A DNA stretch of 64,000 nt, from positions 62,001 to 126,000 of the forward strand of contig NZ_VTOU01000002.1 of the NCBI RefSeq assembly GCF_008274695.1. The letters are read 5' to 3'. The position numbers and the translations under genes were made by a program. Shown here in pieces: positions 53,672-64,000 of this stretch (positions are counted from its first letter, which is position 1; each line of letters opens with the position of its first letter). The DNA comes from Sphingomonas montanisoli. Its GTDB lineage: Bacteria > Pseudomonadota > Alphaproteobacteria > Sphingomonadales > Sphingomonadaceae. The notes below the pieces were generated by a model. It searched no databases. It saw nothing but the letters and a program-made list of their open reading frames with translations, and was not told the DNA's origin.

Positions 53672-54424
53672 ATGACTCGGGATCTTCTGATCCGCGGCAT
53701 GATCGCGGGGATCGTCGCTGCGTTCATCGTGACGATGTTCGCGCGGCTGGTCGCAGAACCGCAGGTCGATCTGGCGATCGCGTTCGAAGCCTCGCGCGAT
53801 CAGGCCGCACACCGCCATGCGGGCCACGCGATGGCGATGCCCGCCGCGCCCGAACCCGAACTGGTAAGCCGCGATACCCAGAAGGGCGTCGGCCTGCTGA
53901 CCGCGACGGCGCTCTATGGCGCAGCGGTGGGCGGCATCTTCTCGCTCGTCTTCGCGGTGATCTATGGTCGCGTCGGCACGCTCGGGCCGCGATCCTTGTC
54001 GTTGCTGATGGCGATCGGCGCGTTCATCGCGATCGCGCTGGTGCCGGCGATCAAATATCCCGCAACGCCGCCGGCCGTCGGGCAGCATGAGACGGTGGTG
54101 TTCCGCACGCTCACCTATTTCGCGATGATCGCGCTTTCGGTCGTCGCGATGGTGCTCGCGATCAAGGTCGGCCGCGCCTTTGCGAACAAGGCGGGCCCCT
54201 TCAACGCGATGCTGATCGCCGCCGGCGCTTATGTCGCGATCGTCATCGCGGTGCAGTTCGCTTTGCCGGCGATCAACGAAGTGCCCGCCGACTTCCCCGC
54301 CGTGGTCCTCTGGCGCTTCCGCATCGCCTCGCTCGGCGTCCAGGCGATTCTGTGGGTGGTGATCGGGATCGGCTTCGGCGCGACGGCCGATCGCGTGCTG
54401 CGCAAGCGATTGAGCAGCCGCTAG
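53672..54424 (+). CDS. cbtA: CbtA, cobalt transporter subunit
   Basis: A 250-residue membrane protein with five to six helices; the first periplasmic loop carries a metal-binding stretch AAHRHAGHAMAM (about 47-58). Size and order after cbtB match the CbtAB cobalt uptake system. It is controlled by the same B12 riboswitch, linking cobalt import to cellular cobalamin status. Confidence 0.92.
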   Translation: MTRDLLIRGMIAGIVAAFIVTMFARLVAEPQVDLAIAFEASRDQAAHRHAGHAMAMPAAPEPELVSRDTQKGVGLLTATALYGAAVGGIFSLVFAVIYGRVGTLGPRSLSLLMAIGAFIAIALVPAIKYPATPPAVGQHETVVFRTLTYFAMIALSVVAMVLAIKVGRAFANKAGPFNAMLIAAGAYVAIVIAVQFALPAINEVPADFPAVVLWRFRIASLGVQAILWVVIGIGFGATADRVLRKRLSSR

Positions 54425-54739
54425 AGGAAGCAAAGCGCCCCAATTTCGGCCATTTACCGAGCTAGTGACACACTCTGAAAGCGGCCGCTTTCAAGTTGTG
54501 CCTCTGGCGCTCACATAAAATTCCATTTGTTCTGCCGACGGCCAATCACGGCCGTGGAGAAGGGTCATAGCTTCTATCTCGAGGAAATGCTCGCTGAGGG
54601 TGATCCGGTGAGGCTTGCCGAACTGGAGGCGCTGCGCGACGCGAGGGATTGAGCGGTTTGGGAAATCCCCCGCACCAACCATCCCTTCGAAACCGAACCA
54701 GGTTCGGGAACGCGATCCTCGCTCGGACGTATCAGCGTC
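54425..54739. other. Intergenic region with a possible gene fragment
   Basis: 315 bases between cbtA and the AsmA gene. From a GTG at 54554 to a TGA at 54652 the plus strand reads VEKGHSFYLEEMLAEGDPVR and then LAELEALRDARD, which looks like the tail of a real protein, but the upstream codons do not extend it convincingly. It is probably a relic. Otherwise I see only an AT-rich stretch near 54510-54540. Confidence 0.35.
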
Positions 54740-56605
54740 GTGCCCGAAACGATCCCACCCGCCCTCTCCCCGCGTCGACGCATCCGGATCGTGATCGCCA
54801 GTCTGGCGGCGGCGGTCGCGGTGTTGCTGATCGCGCTCGCTGCTTTTCCCTGGGGCCTGCTGCGCGGGCCCGCGGAGCGCGCTTTGTCGCGCCATTACGG
54901 ACAGCCAGCGCGGATCGCGGTGCTCGATCGGGTGGACCGATTCGGCTTTCATCCGATCGTCGAGGCGCGTGGCGTGCGACTGCCGCAGGCGCGCTGGGCG
55001 GGGGCGGGCGAGCTCGCGCGGATCGATCGGGTCCGGGCGCGCTTTTCGGTGTGGGCAATGCTGACCGGACGCTTCGAGCCGGTCGATGCGACGATCGAGG
55101 GTGGCCGCATCGGCTTTGCCCGCGCGGCGGACGGGCGAGTCAACTGGCGTGATGGGCCGAAGCCGGCCTCGTCCGACCGGCGCGGAGAGCGGCCCATGCT
55201 GGAGCAGATCCGTCTCAACGATGTCCGCATCACATATAAAGATGCCAAGCGCGATCGCGACTTCGATGTCGTCCTGAACGCCGGTTCGGCGGGGTTGCGT
55301 CTGTCGGGCACCGGCCATGTGAAACGCAACCCCGTCACCCTGACCGCGACGGGCGCGCCGATCGTTGCCGGTCGGCCATGGCCCTTCCGCGCCGCGATCG
55401 ACGGACCTGCGGTCGCAATAAGCTTCGTCGGCCGGATGGATGGCCCGCTCGACATCAACCACCTGACCGCGAAGGCGACGGCGCGGGCCGACGATCTGGC
55501 GCTGGTCGACGCGATCATCGAGGCGGGGCTGATGGGCACGCAGCCCGTGCGCCTGTCCGCGCAGGTGCGGCGCGACCGGCCCGACTGGCGGATCAGCGGG
55601 CTGAGTGGCACGATCGGTCGATCCGACGTCGCGGGTGATGCGACGATCGTGAAGCGCGACGGGCGCACGCGGATCGACGGGCGGATCACGTCGCGGCGCT
55701 TCGCGTTCGACGACATCGCGTCGGACGCGGGGCTGGCCAAGGCGGCGGCGAAGCGGGCGCGCTTCGGGTTGCGGCTGATCCCCGACACCGCGATCGACCT
55801 GGACAATGTGCGGCGCACCGACGGGCGGCTGTCCGTGAAGGTCGATCGGCTGATGTGGCCGGGGCCGTCGCCGATCCGCAGCCTGGATGCCGTGATCATG
55901 GTCGATCGCAGCCGGCTGGAGATCGCGCCGCTGCGCATGGGGCTGACCCACGGGACGATGGCCGGGCGCATCACGGTCGACCAGCGGGGCGGGCGACCGC
56001 CGGAGCTGAAGGTGGTGCTCGACATCGATCGCGCGAGCTTCGCGGACTTCCTGCCCGGCACGATCGACGGACCGTTGACCGGCCGCGCGCGCGTGACCGG
56101 ACGGGGGCTGACGGTGCGCGAGGCGATCGGGCGCGGCGATGGCGCCGTGGCACTGGTGGTGCGCGAAGGGACGATCGGGGCACGGACGGCGTCGCTGCTG
56201 GGGCAGGATGTCGGGCGCGGGCTGACGACGGACAAGGACAAGCAGACCGGCCTGCGCTGCATGGTCGCGCGGCTCGACATCCGTGGCGGGACGGCGCGGG
56301 CGAATCCGGTCCTGATCGACAGCCACCGCGCGCTGACCCGCGCGAGGGGGACCATCGACCTGAAGACCGAACGCCTGGCCTTCGCGGTCAACGGCGCGCC
56401 CAAGGGCGACAGCCTGTTGCGGCTGCAGGGGACGATCGGCGCGCGGGGGACGATCAAGCGACCGGCGATCGAGCTGCCCGAAAAGGCGAAGTCGGTCGGC
56501 GGGATCCTGGCCATGATCGGTGACGCGATCGCCGACAAGCAGGAGCCAGCGGCCACCGATGCCGATTGCGCCGGGGCCGCGAATCGGGCGCTGGGCGTCC
56601 ACTAG
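54740..56605 (+). CDS. AsmA-family envelope protein
   Basis: A 621-residue protein with one N-terminal membrane helix (IVIASLAAAVAVLLIALAAFPWGLL) and a long periplasmic part with AsmA features (VDATIEGGRIGFARAADGRVNWRDG near the N-terminus, DLKTERLAFAVNGAPKG near the C-terminus). AsmA-like proteins bridge the periplasm and are implicated in lipid transport to the outer membrane. The start is a GTG at 54740 without a clear ribosome site. GC is very high, producing a 703-residue antisense frame that is only a shadow. Confidence 0.85.
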   Translation: MPETIPPALSPRRRIRIVIASLAAAVAVLLIALAAFPWGLLRGPAERALSRHYGQPARIAVLDRVDRFGFHPIVEARGVRLPQARWAGAGELARIDRVRARFSVWAMLTGRFEPVDATIEGGRIGFARAADGRVNWRDGPKPASSDRRGERPMLEQIRLNDVRITYKDAKRDRDFDVVLNAGSAGLRLSGTGHVKRNPVTLTATGAPIVAGRPWPFRAAIDGPAVAISFVGRMDGPLDINHLTAKATARADDLALVDAIIEAGLMGTQPVRLSAQVRRDRPDWRISGLSGTIGRSDVAGDATIVKRDGRTRIDGRITSRRFAFDDIASDAGLAKAAAKRARFGLRLIPDTAIDLDNVRRTDGRLSVKVDRLMWPGPSPIRSLDAVIMVDRSRLEIAPLRMGLTHGTMAGRITVDQRGGRPPELKVVLDIDRASFADFLPGTIDGPLTGRARVTGRGLTVREAIGRGDGAVALVVREGTIGARTASLLGQDVGRGLTTDKDKQTGLRCMVARLDIRGGTARANPVLIDSHRALTRARGTIDLKTERLAFAVNGAPKGDSLLRLQGTIGARGTIKRPAIELPEKAKSVGGILAMIGDAIADKQEPAATDADCAGAANRALGVH

Positions 56606-56710
56606 ATCACTTTGGCGCTCGTTTCGTCGTTGGCCGCGGGCGATTCGTCCGAATCACTGAACCCCTTTCATCGATGCCGCGGTTGACTGTGCATGAGGTA
56701 CGATCAGCTT

Positions 56711-57751
56711 ATGCTCCGCCCCGGCCTGACCGCGATTGCCGCTGTCCTGGCCCTGTCTTCCACCGCCGCGCTCGCCCAGAGCGCCGACGCGCCGATGGTC
56801 GCGCCGCCGCCCGTGGCAGCGCCTGCCCCTGCGCCGACGCCGACCGTTTCGGCCGCGCCGGCGACCAGCCCCGCCCCGGCCGGTGGCGTCGTGACCGCGC
56901 CGATCATCGGCACGGCCAGCGCGTCGACGGCTACCCCCGCACCGGCGGTGACCCCGCCGGCCGCCCAGCCGGCGCCGGCTCCTGCAGTCACGAGCAGCGT
57001 GGCTGACGAGCCGGCCCCGGCCCAGGCGCGCCGCACAGTGACGCAGCGGACCGAGACGCGCACCGCCGCGCCGGTCGCGGCCGCCCCGGTCCAGGCCGCC
57101 CCCGTGACGCCGGCTGCCACGCCGACGCCCGAGGTTTCGCCCGCCCCGGTCGCGCCGGCCCCGATCGCCCGCGCGACCCCGGCACCCGCGCCGGCCCCGA
57201 CCCAGACGACCACGGTCGACATGGATGAGGCACTGCCGATCGCAGGGGGCGCGGCACTTGCGCTGATCCTGTTCGGCGGTGGCGCCTATGCCTTCAGCCG
57301 TCGCCGTCGCGACGACGAGGAGGTCGTCTATGCGGACACGACGATGGTCGCCCCTGCGCCCGCCGCCACCGCGACCCCGGCCTTCGCCGCGCCGCTGATG
57401 ATGGGCGACACGCAGTCGGGCGCCCGTGCCGTCGCCACCGCGCCGACCGGTGCGACGACGACGCTGCCGAGTGGCTTCGACATCTCGCGCTTCGGCCGCC
57501 ACACGCAGGCCGCATATCGCGGGCCGACGCCGGAGAATCCGTCGCTTTCGCTGCGCAAGCGGCTCAAGGTCGCCAGCTTCTATGACGGCCGCGAGCGGAT
57601 GGCCCGCGAGGGCAAGCCGGTCGAGACGTTCGCACCGTCGGCGCCGATCCCGGCCGCAGCCGCCGAACGCCGCCCGGCCACGACGGATCACATCACAGTC
57701 CGATCGCCCAGCCGCCCGCGCACCGGATTCCGCCCGGTGTATCAGGGCTGA
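56711..57751 (+). CDS. Pro/Ala-rich membrane-anchored protein of unknown function
   Basis: A 346-residue protein: signal peptide (LRPGLTAIAAVLALSSTAALAQ), about 150 residues of Ala/Pro/Thr/Val-rich, probably extended sequence, then EALPIAGGAALALILFGGGAYAFSRRRRDDEE, a membrane helix preceded by LPIAG and followed by four Arg, then a cytoplasmic tail of about 130 residues. The LPxxG-helix-Arg order recalls sortase anchors but the long tail argues against sorting. No family recognised. ATG 56693 is an alternative start. Confidence 0.65.
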   Translation: MLRPGLTAIAAVLALSSTAALAQSADAPMVAPPPVAAPAPAPTPTVSAAPATSPAPAGGVVTAPIIGTASASTATPAPAVTPPAAQPAPAPAVTSSVADEPAPAQARRTVTQRTETRTAAPVAAAPVQAAPVTPAATPTPEVSPAPVAPAPIARATPAPAPAPTQTTTVDMDEALPIAGGAALALILFGGGAYAFSRRRRDDEEVVYADTTMVAPAPAATATPAFAAPLMMGDTQSGARAVATAPTGATTTLPSGFDISRFGRHTQAAYRGPTPENPSLSLRKRLKVASFYDGRERMAREGKPVETFAPSAPIPAAAAERRPATTDHITVRSPSRPRTGFRPVYQG

Positions 57752-57894
57752 TTTGGCAGGCCTAAACCCTTAACCGCCTGACCCGAGAGGGTCGTACCGG
57801 CGCCGTCGTCTCCCCACCGGAGGCGGCGGCGTTCGGCTGTCTGGAAGTTGTCAAAGTTGTCACTACGTCCGCGCCGGAATCGCTTCCGCGGCGA

Positions 57895-58800
57895 TCAGGG
57901 CGAGTCCCCGCCGAGCAGGCGGACGCGCGGACGCGAAGATGCGGGCGTATAGCATTCGGACGGGACGGGCGGCGGCGGCGCCCACGGTTCGTAAAGCGGC
58001 TGCGAAGCCGGTTCGGCGTCGTCGCGATGCTCGTCGGGGCTGACATCGTCTTCATCCCACAATTCGGCGTCGGCTTTCGCCCGGGCGGCCTGAAGTTCGG
58101 CGAATGCGCGCTGGCTCTCCGCAAAGGAGCTATTGCTTGCCTCCGCATCCCGCCGCCATTGCTCGGCGATCTGCGCCTGGACCTCCTCCTCGGTGGGGAA
58201 GCTGGGTTCGATGCCGTTTAGGGGCGTAAGATCCTCCGGGCTTTCGCCATCGGCCATCGCATAGGCCGCCTCCATCGCGCGATCGGTGGCGATGTTGAGC
58301 ATGACCGCGGCGGCATCGGGCGGGCGCTGCGCCGTCAATTTGTCGATGAATCGGCCGTATCGGGTGGGATCGCGATAGCGCAGGATGAACTGGGCCAGGC
58401 GCTCGTCATAATGGATCCGCTCGCCCACCTGTTCGCCCTTGTAGAAGATCGGGCGGGAAACGCCCTTGATCGCGCGGCTGAACACTGCATCGGACAGGCG
58501 GCGCACCGCATAATCGAGTGCGGCCTCCCACGCCTGGCGAAAGCTGACCGCGTCGATCCGGCGGCGCAGTGCGTAAGCGGCGGTGGCGGATATGCCGACC
58601 CGCTGACACGCCTCCTCCACGCAGCCGCATTCGGCCAGCGCCTCGATAAAACCCTGTTGCCGTTCGGGCGTGAAGCCGTCGCTGCGCGCGCGCAGCGCGA
58701 CAGGGGTGAAGGATCGGAATCCCGGCCGCGTCGCCTTCGCAGCGGCGGGGGGATGCTTGTGCGCCTTGGCCCGGCGCGGGGGGTTGCGTCGCTTCTTCAT
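57895..58800 (-). CDS. Helix-turn-helix protein of unknown function
   Basis: A 301-residue protein. A basic N-terminal tail (KKRRNPPRRAKAHKH) is followed by an HTH-like segment (QQGFIEALAECGCVEEACQRVGISATAAYALRRR, about 49-82) resembling those of small terminase subunits and Sigma-like DNA-binding modules. A helical middle and an acidic, Pro-rich C-terminus complete it. DNA binding is likely; phage origin is possible but no other phage gene is near. GC resembles the neighbours. Confidence 0.65.
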   Translation of the reverse strand: MKKRRNPPRRAKAHKHPPAAAKATRPGFRSFTPVALRARSDGFTPERQQGFIEALAECGCVEEACQRVGISATAAYALRRRIDAVSFRQAWEAALDYAVRRLSDAVFSRAIKGVSRPIFYKGEQVGERIHYDERLAQFILRYRDPTRYGRFIDKLTAQRPPDAAAVMLNIATDRAMEAAYAMADGESPEDLTPLNGIEPSFPTEEEVQAQIAEQWRRDAEASNSSFAESQRAFAELQAARAKADAELWDEDDVSPDEHRDDAEPASQPLYEPWAPPPPVPSECYTPASSRPRVRLLGGDSP

Positions 58801-58997
58801 GGATCAGGATGGATCAGAAAAGCGCCGTGTAGGACAGCGATTTCGGACGGCGGCGGCTGTGGCAGGTGGCGGGCAGGGATAGGCCCATTTTGGAGCCACT
58901 TCGGATTGTTTGCGGGCCCGCTTTGCCCGACCGTGCGCACCAACAGACGGGGGCGTCATGGGTTCGGACAGGCAGGGCAGGAACAGGGCGGGGGCGC

Positions 58998-59231
58998 ATG
59001 GCTGAACCGCCCTTCACCGCCGAACAGGAGGCGCGCATCCGCGCGATCATCGAAGAGGCGCGGCGCGACGAATGGGCCGACGCCTATGTCGTGCCCGACG
59101 ATCTGGCCGCGATCCGCGATCTGCCGGCTTATCCGCCGGAGACGGGCTGGGCCGGGGTTATGCGGCTGGTCGTCGCGGTGATCGCGATTGGCGGGGTGGC
59201 GATCGTGGGAGCGCGGGCGATGGGGTTTTAG
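58998..59231 (+). CDS. Small C-terminally anchored membrane protein
   Basis: A 77-residue protein with a charged helical N-terminal half (FTAEQEARIRAIIEEARRDEWADAYV) and one C-terminal membrane helix (GVMRLVVAVIAIGGVAIVGAR). A GGGGG ribosome site precedes its ATG. No family recognised; it may be coupled to the next small gene, 18 bases on. Confidence 0.55.
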   Translation: MAEPPFTAEQEARIRAIIEEARRDEWADAYVVPDDLAAIRDLPAYPPETGWAGVMRLVVAVIAIGGVAIVGARAMGF

Positions 59232-59249
59232 GCAGAGGCAGCGTTCACG

Positions 59250-59486
59250 ATGAGCCGCAGTCGCAAGACATCACCTTATGTTGGCCACACGACGGCGGCG
59301 ACCGATAAGCCGTTCAAGGCGCAGTCGTCCCGGCGCGAGCGACGGCTGGTGGCCGCGCGACTGGGTTCGACGCTCGATGGCGATGCGTTGCCGGTGAAGC
59401 GCTGGGCGCTGACCGATCCGAGCGAGTCGATGAAGGACGGCAAGCAGCGGATCGACGATCCGGATTCGCGGTGGCTGCGGAAATAA
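59250..59486 (+). CDS. Small basic conserved protein
   Basis: A 78-residue basic protein opening MSRSRKTSPYVGHTTAATDK and containing RRERRLVAARL and MKDGKQRIDDPDSRWLRK. Short proteins with this MSRSRKxxP start and an MKDGK-type end are widespread in bacteria and unassigned. No membrane segment or signal. Cytosolic, perhaps nucleic-acid binding from its charge. Confidence 0.6.
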   Translation: MSRSRKTSPYVGHTTAATDKPFKAQSSRRERRLVAARLGSTLDGDALPVKRWALTDPSESMKDGKQRIDDPDSRWLRK

Positions 59487-59615
59487 GGATGGCGCGGATC
59501 AAGGTGGTGATGTCCGCAAAGTTGGATCACCCCTTGGTCCCCTCCCTGCAGGCAGGGAGGGAGGGGAGGTATTTTCTGAATGTCGATCCCGCTTGGGGAA
59601 GGGCTTGAATCGGCC

Positions 59616-60014
59616 TCAGCGGGCGAACTCGATCAGATCCCACAGATTGCCGTAGAGATCTTCGAACACCGCGACCGTGCCGTAGTCGTGCGTGGCGGGT
59701 TCGCGGACGAAGCGGACACCTTTGGCGGTGAAGGCGGCATGATCGCGGGCGAAATCGTCGGTCGCGAGAAACAGAAAGACGCGCCCGCCCGCCTGATCGC
59801 CGACGGAAGCCGCCTGTTCGGGCGTGGCGGCGCGGGCGAGGAGAATATTGGTAGCGTTCTCGGGCGCGCCCGGCGGGCGGATCGTGACCCACCTCTTGTC
59901 CTGCTCGGGCTGATAGGTGTCCTCGACCAGCGTGAAACCGAGAGTGCCGACATAGAAAGCGAGCGCCTCGTCATAGTCGCGGACGATCAGGGCGATGTGG
60001 GCGAGATGGGGCAT
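59616..60014 (-). CDS. VOC-family (glyoxalase/bleomycin-resistance fold) protein
   Basis: A 132-residue protein with two beta-alpha-beta-beta-beta modules. Candidate metal ligands are His in LAHIALIVRDYDEALAFY (about 5) and Glu in YGNLWDLIEF near the C-terminus. Family members include glyoxalase I, dioxygenases and resistance proteins; the sequence alone does not say which. It is separate from its neighbours. Confidence 0.85.
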   Translation of the reverse strand: MPHLAHIALIVRDYDEALAFYVGTLGFTLVEDTYQPEQDKRWVTIRPPGAPENATNILLARAATPEQAASVGDQAGGRVFLFLATDDFARDHAAFTAKGVRFVREPATHDYGTVAVFEDLYGNLWDLIEFAR

Positions 60015-60141
60015 TGAACACGTATAAATGGTGAGTCAGGATAAAACGAGGCGAGCCAGTGTTCGCCAAGTGTACCATGATATAGAAGGTTGTTTAGCTG
60101 AGTTGTTCATCGTACGTTCTCTTTAAAGGAGGCGATTCGCG

Positions 60142-61371
60142 ATGGAAGAGGTTTCTACGATCGAGCAGGCTGTAGATCAGGTTTCCGATAAGCTGGAAGC
60201 CCCCATTACCGGTTCATCAGAGGCCAGTACTAAGGCGAAGAACGCTGCGAGACCTAGCTCCAAGAGCGGAACAAATAAGGCTGGAAGTGCATCTAAGGCT
60301 GGTGCAGCCAAGGCAATTCCTGCGAGCAAGAAGGATATCGCCTCGAAGCCTAGTAAACCTGCGGCAGCACCTTGGACGTTCCCGAAAACCACTCTCGAAG
60401 AGGCGATAAAGATCGCACGGGCGATTGAGGAGCAAAATGCGGGTAACCCAATGAAGCCCGATATGCTCGCTAAGGCTGTTGGATATAACTCGGTAGCCGA
60501 TTGGCGATTTCTGGACCTTTTACGAGCGGCAAATCAGTACGGCTTAGTCACCGGGAGTGGAAAAATATCGCCGGTTGGGCTGACTCAAATCGGTCAAGAC
60601 GTTGTTGCTCCGAGTGCGCCAACTGCGCGGCCGAAGGCCCTCATGGCTGCGTTTCGCTCGGTCGAAGATTTTCAGAAAGTAGAAGATTTCTATAATGGTA
60701 AGAAGCTACCAGAAGATGAGTTCTTCGAAAACAATCTATACCGAGAATTCGGCATCCCTCGTGAACGAGTTAAATCGTTCATCGAGACATTTACTAGTAA
60801 CTTAAATTACTTACATGCTTTCCGCCCCGATCGCTCGGGAACCGGACCGGTAGTGACGACGGAATTCCGTCAGAGAGAACCCGACGTGTCCGGGATAGAT
60901 GATGGAGGAACAGGTCGTCAATTTTTAGACACTTGCTTTGTAATGATGCCATTTGGACAATGGATGGATGCTTATTACCGAGAAATTTTTGTTCCAGCTA
61001 TTCGTGAAGCTGGTTTAGAGCCAATCAGAGCTGATGAGTTATTCTCCACAGGATCCGTTATCGAGCAAATCTGGGAGCAAATATCGCGAGCCAAAGTGCT
61101 CTTGGCGGATTTAACCGGGAAGAATGCAAACGTATTTTACGAGCTGGGTTTAGCTCACGCTGCCAATAAACCAGTAGTTTTCACCACAGGAGATTTGGAA
61201 GATGTTCCTTTCGATCTTCGTCATCTCCGCGTTGCTGTTTATGATATCCGTGATCCAGCATGGGGTGAGAAACTACGAAATACGCTGTCTGTTTATCTAA
61301 AGGCAGCCAAAGCGGATCCCGGAAAATCGGTACCCCAGCCATTTAGGAAGCAAATGGCCGTAGCTGAATAG
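60142..61371 (+). CDS. TIR/nucleoside-deoxyribosyltransferase-like protein, candidate defence effector
   Basis: A 409-residue cytosolic protein. Residues 1-75 are Lys/Ala/Ser-rich and disordered, about 76-200 look like a winged-helix module (KPDMLAKAVGYNSVADWRFLDLLRAANQYGLV), and about 262-390 carry the TIR-like/NDT-like fold: CFVMMPFGQWMDAYY, ISRAKVLLADLTGKNANVFY and then ELGLAHAANKPVVF, with the Glu of FYELG at the catalytic place. Such domains cleave or bind nucleotides and NAD in signalling and phage defence. Codons are clearly more AT-rich than the neighbours, so the gene is probably acquired. A strong AAAGGAGG precedes the ATG. Defence is a hypothesis. Confidence 0.7.
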   Translation: MEEVSTIEQAVDQVSDKLEAPITGSSEASTKAKNAARPSSKSGTNKAGSASKAGAAKAIPASKKDIASKPSKPAAAPWTFPKTTLEEAIKIARAIEEQNAGNPMKPDMLAKAVGYNSVADWRFLDLLRAANQYGLVTGSGKISPVGLTQIGQDVVAPSAPTARPKALMAAFRSVEDFQKVEDFYNGKKLPEDEFFENNLYREFGIPRERVKSFIETFTSNLNYLHAFRPDRSGTGPVVTTEFRQREPDVSGIDDGGTGRQFLDTCFVMMPFGQWMDAYYREIFVPAIREAGLEPIRADELFSTGSVIEQIWEQISRAKVLLADLTGKNANVFYELGLAHAANKPVVFTTGDLEDVPFDLRHLRVAVYDIRDPAWGEKLRNTLSVYLKAAKADPGKSVPQPFRKQMAVAE

Positions 61372-61374
61372 GCG

Positions 61375-61662
61375 TCATTCCTCCCGCAGCGCTATTCCTA
61401 GAGCCGAAATTTCAGCGGAGAGATTGGACACCTCACCTTCCAAACCCTCTCCATTTATCATGCTATAGGTGCCGGCTTGGACCGCTGCAGCAGCTTGGAT
61501 AAACGATCCGACGAGAGCCGGATTGGATGCGGAAAAGCCTGGGCCAAATTCGTGGTCAATTTTGTTAATCGCGCTGTTTAGAAATTGACCTACGATATAG
61601 GAGCTGTCGCTTGCGAGTTGCTCCCATGTAGCAGAGATTTCATATCTACTTGCCCTAGCCAT
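61375..61662 (-). CDS. Small helical protein convergent to the TIR-like gene
   Basis: A 95-residue protein with no signal or membrane helix (YEISATWEQLASDSSYIVGQ, then AEISALGIALREE at the C-terminus). Composition is AT-richer than the core genes, like the TIR-like gene, whose stop lies 3 bases from its own. The two may have arrived together; it could be an accessory or antidote, but nothing in the sequence proves that. No family recognised. Confidence 0.55.
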   Translation of the reverse strand: MARASRYEISATWEQLASDSSYIVGQFLNSAINKIDHEFGPGFSASNPALVGSFIQAAAAVQAGTYSMINGEGLEGEVSNLSAEISALGIALREE

Positions 61663-61688
61663 CTTGGTTCTCCCGTAATATTTTTACC

Positions 61689-63755
<2,067 letters not shown>

Positions 63756-63885
63756 CGAGCTTATGGGATGCGGGGCGGCGTGTCCACCGGCGCGGAATTG
63801 TAAAATCTTGTAACGCCTGCGTAACCTTTGTCGCAGGCGGCCGTGCGGGGTGGTGCATTGCAGCGAGGCGGTTATAGTCGGCCGC

Positions 63886-64000
63886 ATGGCGACTGCCCCG
63901 ACCTATGACCTGATCATCATCGGGGGCGGGCTATCCGGTGGATTGCTCGCGCTCGCATGCCAGCGCGCGCACCCCGAACGGCGCATCCTGATGATCGAGG
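63886..64000 (+). CDS. crtY: Lycopene beta-cyclase, N-terminal fragment
   Basis: 38 codons up to the window edge: MATAPTYDLIIIGGGLSGGL, then LALACQRAHPERRILMIE. The GGGLSGGLLALACQ dinucleotide-binding loop followed by RILMIE is the start of CrtY-type lycopene cyclases, which form beta-carotene rings; sphingomonads use this for yellow nostoxanthin-type pigments. Other flavoproteins could begin similarly, so the call is moderate. Divergent from thiC. Confidence 0.7.
   Translation, partial: MATAPTYDLIIIGGGLSGGLLALACQRAHPERRILMIE

Noticed and set aside
54491-56602. A 703-residue minus-strand open frame opposite the AsmA gene
   Set aside because: It is Arg/Asp/Pro/His-rich with no domain, and mirrors a well-supported AsmA protein. 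Long antisense frames are expected at this GC level.

Overview
The window is high-GC DNA from an alphaproteobacterium, most likely a Sphingomonas-type sphingomonad. Evidence: a GapR/DUF2312 nucleoid protein, a 41-residue zinc-free L36, DUF2059 and small sphingomonad membrane proteins, several large TonB receptors, and the start of a carotenoid lycopene cyclase at the right edge. Assignments rest on sequence motifs read by eye; no database search was run.

Left part (1-25.7 kb) is ordinary chromosome. On it lie cobQ, rpmJ, a DUF4136 lipoprotein coupled to an M14 carboxypeptidase, gapR, panB, a YfgM-like protein followed by bamB and der (outer-membrane assembly and ribosome GTPase), a TusA-like protein, an Hpt protein, bfr and bfd (iron storage), a BioC-like methyltransferase, modA, ppc, tRNA-Gly(TCC), a GST, the gltD-DUF2059-gltB operon, uppP and an NDUFA9-like protein. 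Two copies of a dispersed palindromic element lie at 9.6 and 12.2 kb.

At 25.6 kb a tRNA-Leu(CAG) is followed by the stump of a P4-type integrase and about 1.3 kb of decayed DNA. Beyond it, 27.0-48.1 kb is a catabolic island. It encodes an HMG-CoA-lyase-type enzyme, an isochorismatase-fold amidase, two NodB/PuuE-type hydrolases, a GntR/HutC regulator, an MFS carrier, a TonB receptor, a secreted cytochrome c/beta-propeller fusion with a cytochrome c and two small membrane proteins, an orphan binding protein, a cytochrome c', a PiuC-type dioxygenase with a siderophore-type receptor, and a CoA-transferase/LeuC/LeuD/flavoprotein operon. I find one 20-bp palindrome (consensus TTGNTATATANNTATAACAA) in front of nearly every transcription unit, so the island looks like one regulon. 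The enzymes fit a route in which a cyclic imide (for example an alkylmaleimide) is opened, deamidated, hydrated, CoA-activated and cleaved to central metabolites. The substrate is inferred, not shown.

Right part: 48.6-54.4 kb is a cobalamin/cobalt locus. One B12 riboswitch controls a TonB receptor and PepSY protein; a second, on the other strand, controls cbtB-cbtA; a CobC-like phosphatase lies between. Then come an AsmA protein, several small conserved proteins, a VOC protein, a lower-GC, probably acquired gene pair (a TIR/deoxyribosyltransferase-like effector candidate and a small partner), thiC with its TPP riboswitch, and the 5' end of crtY.
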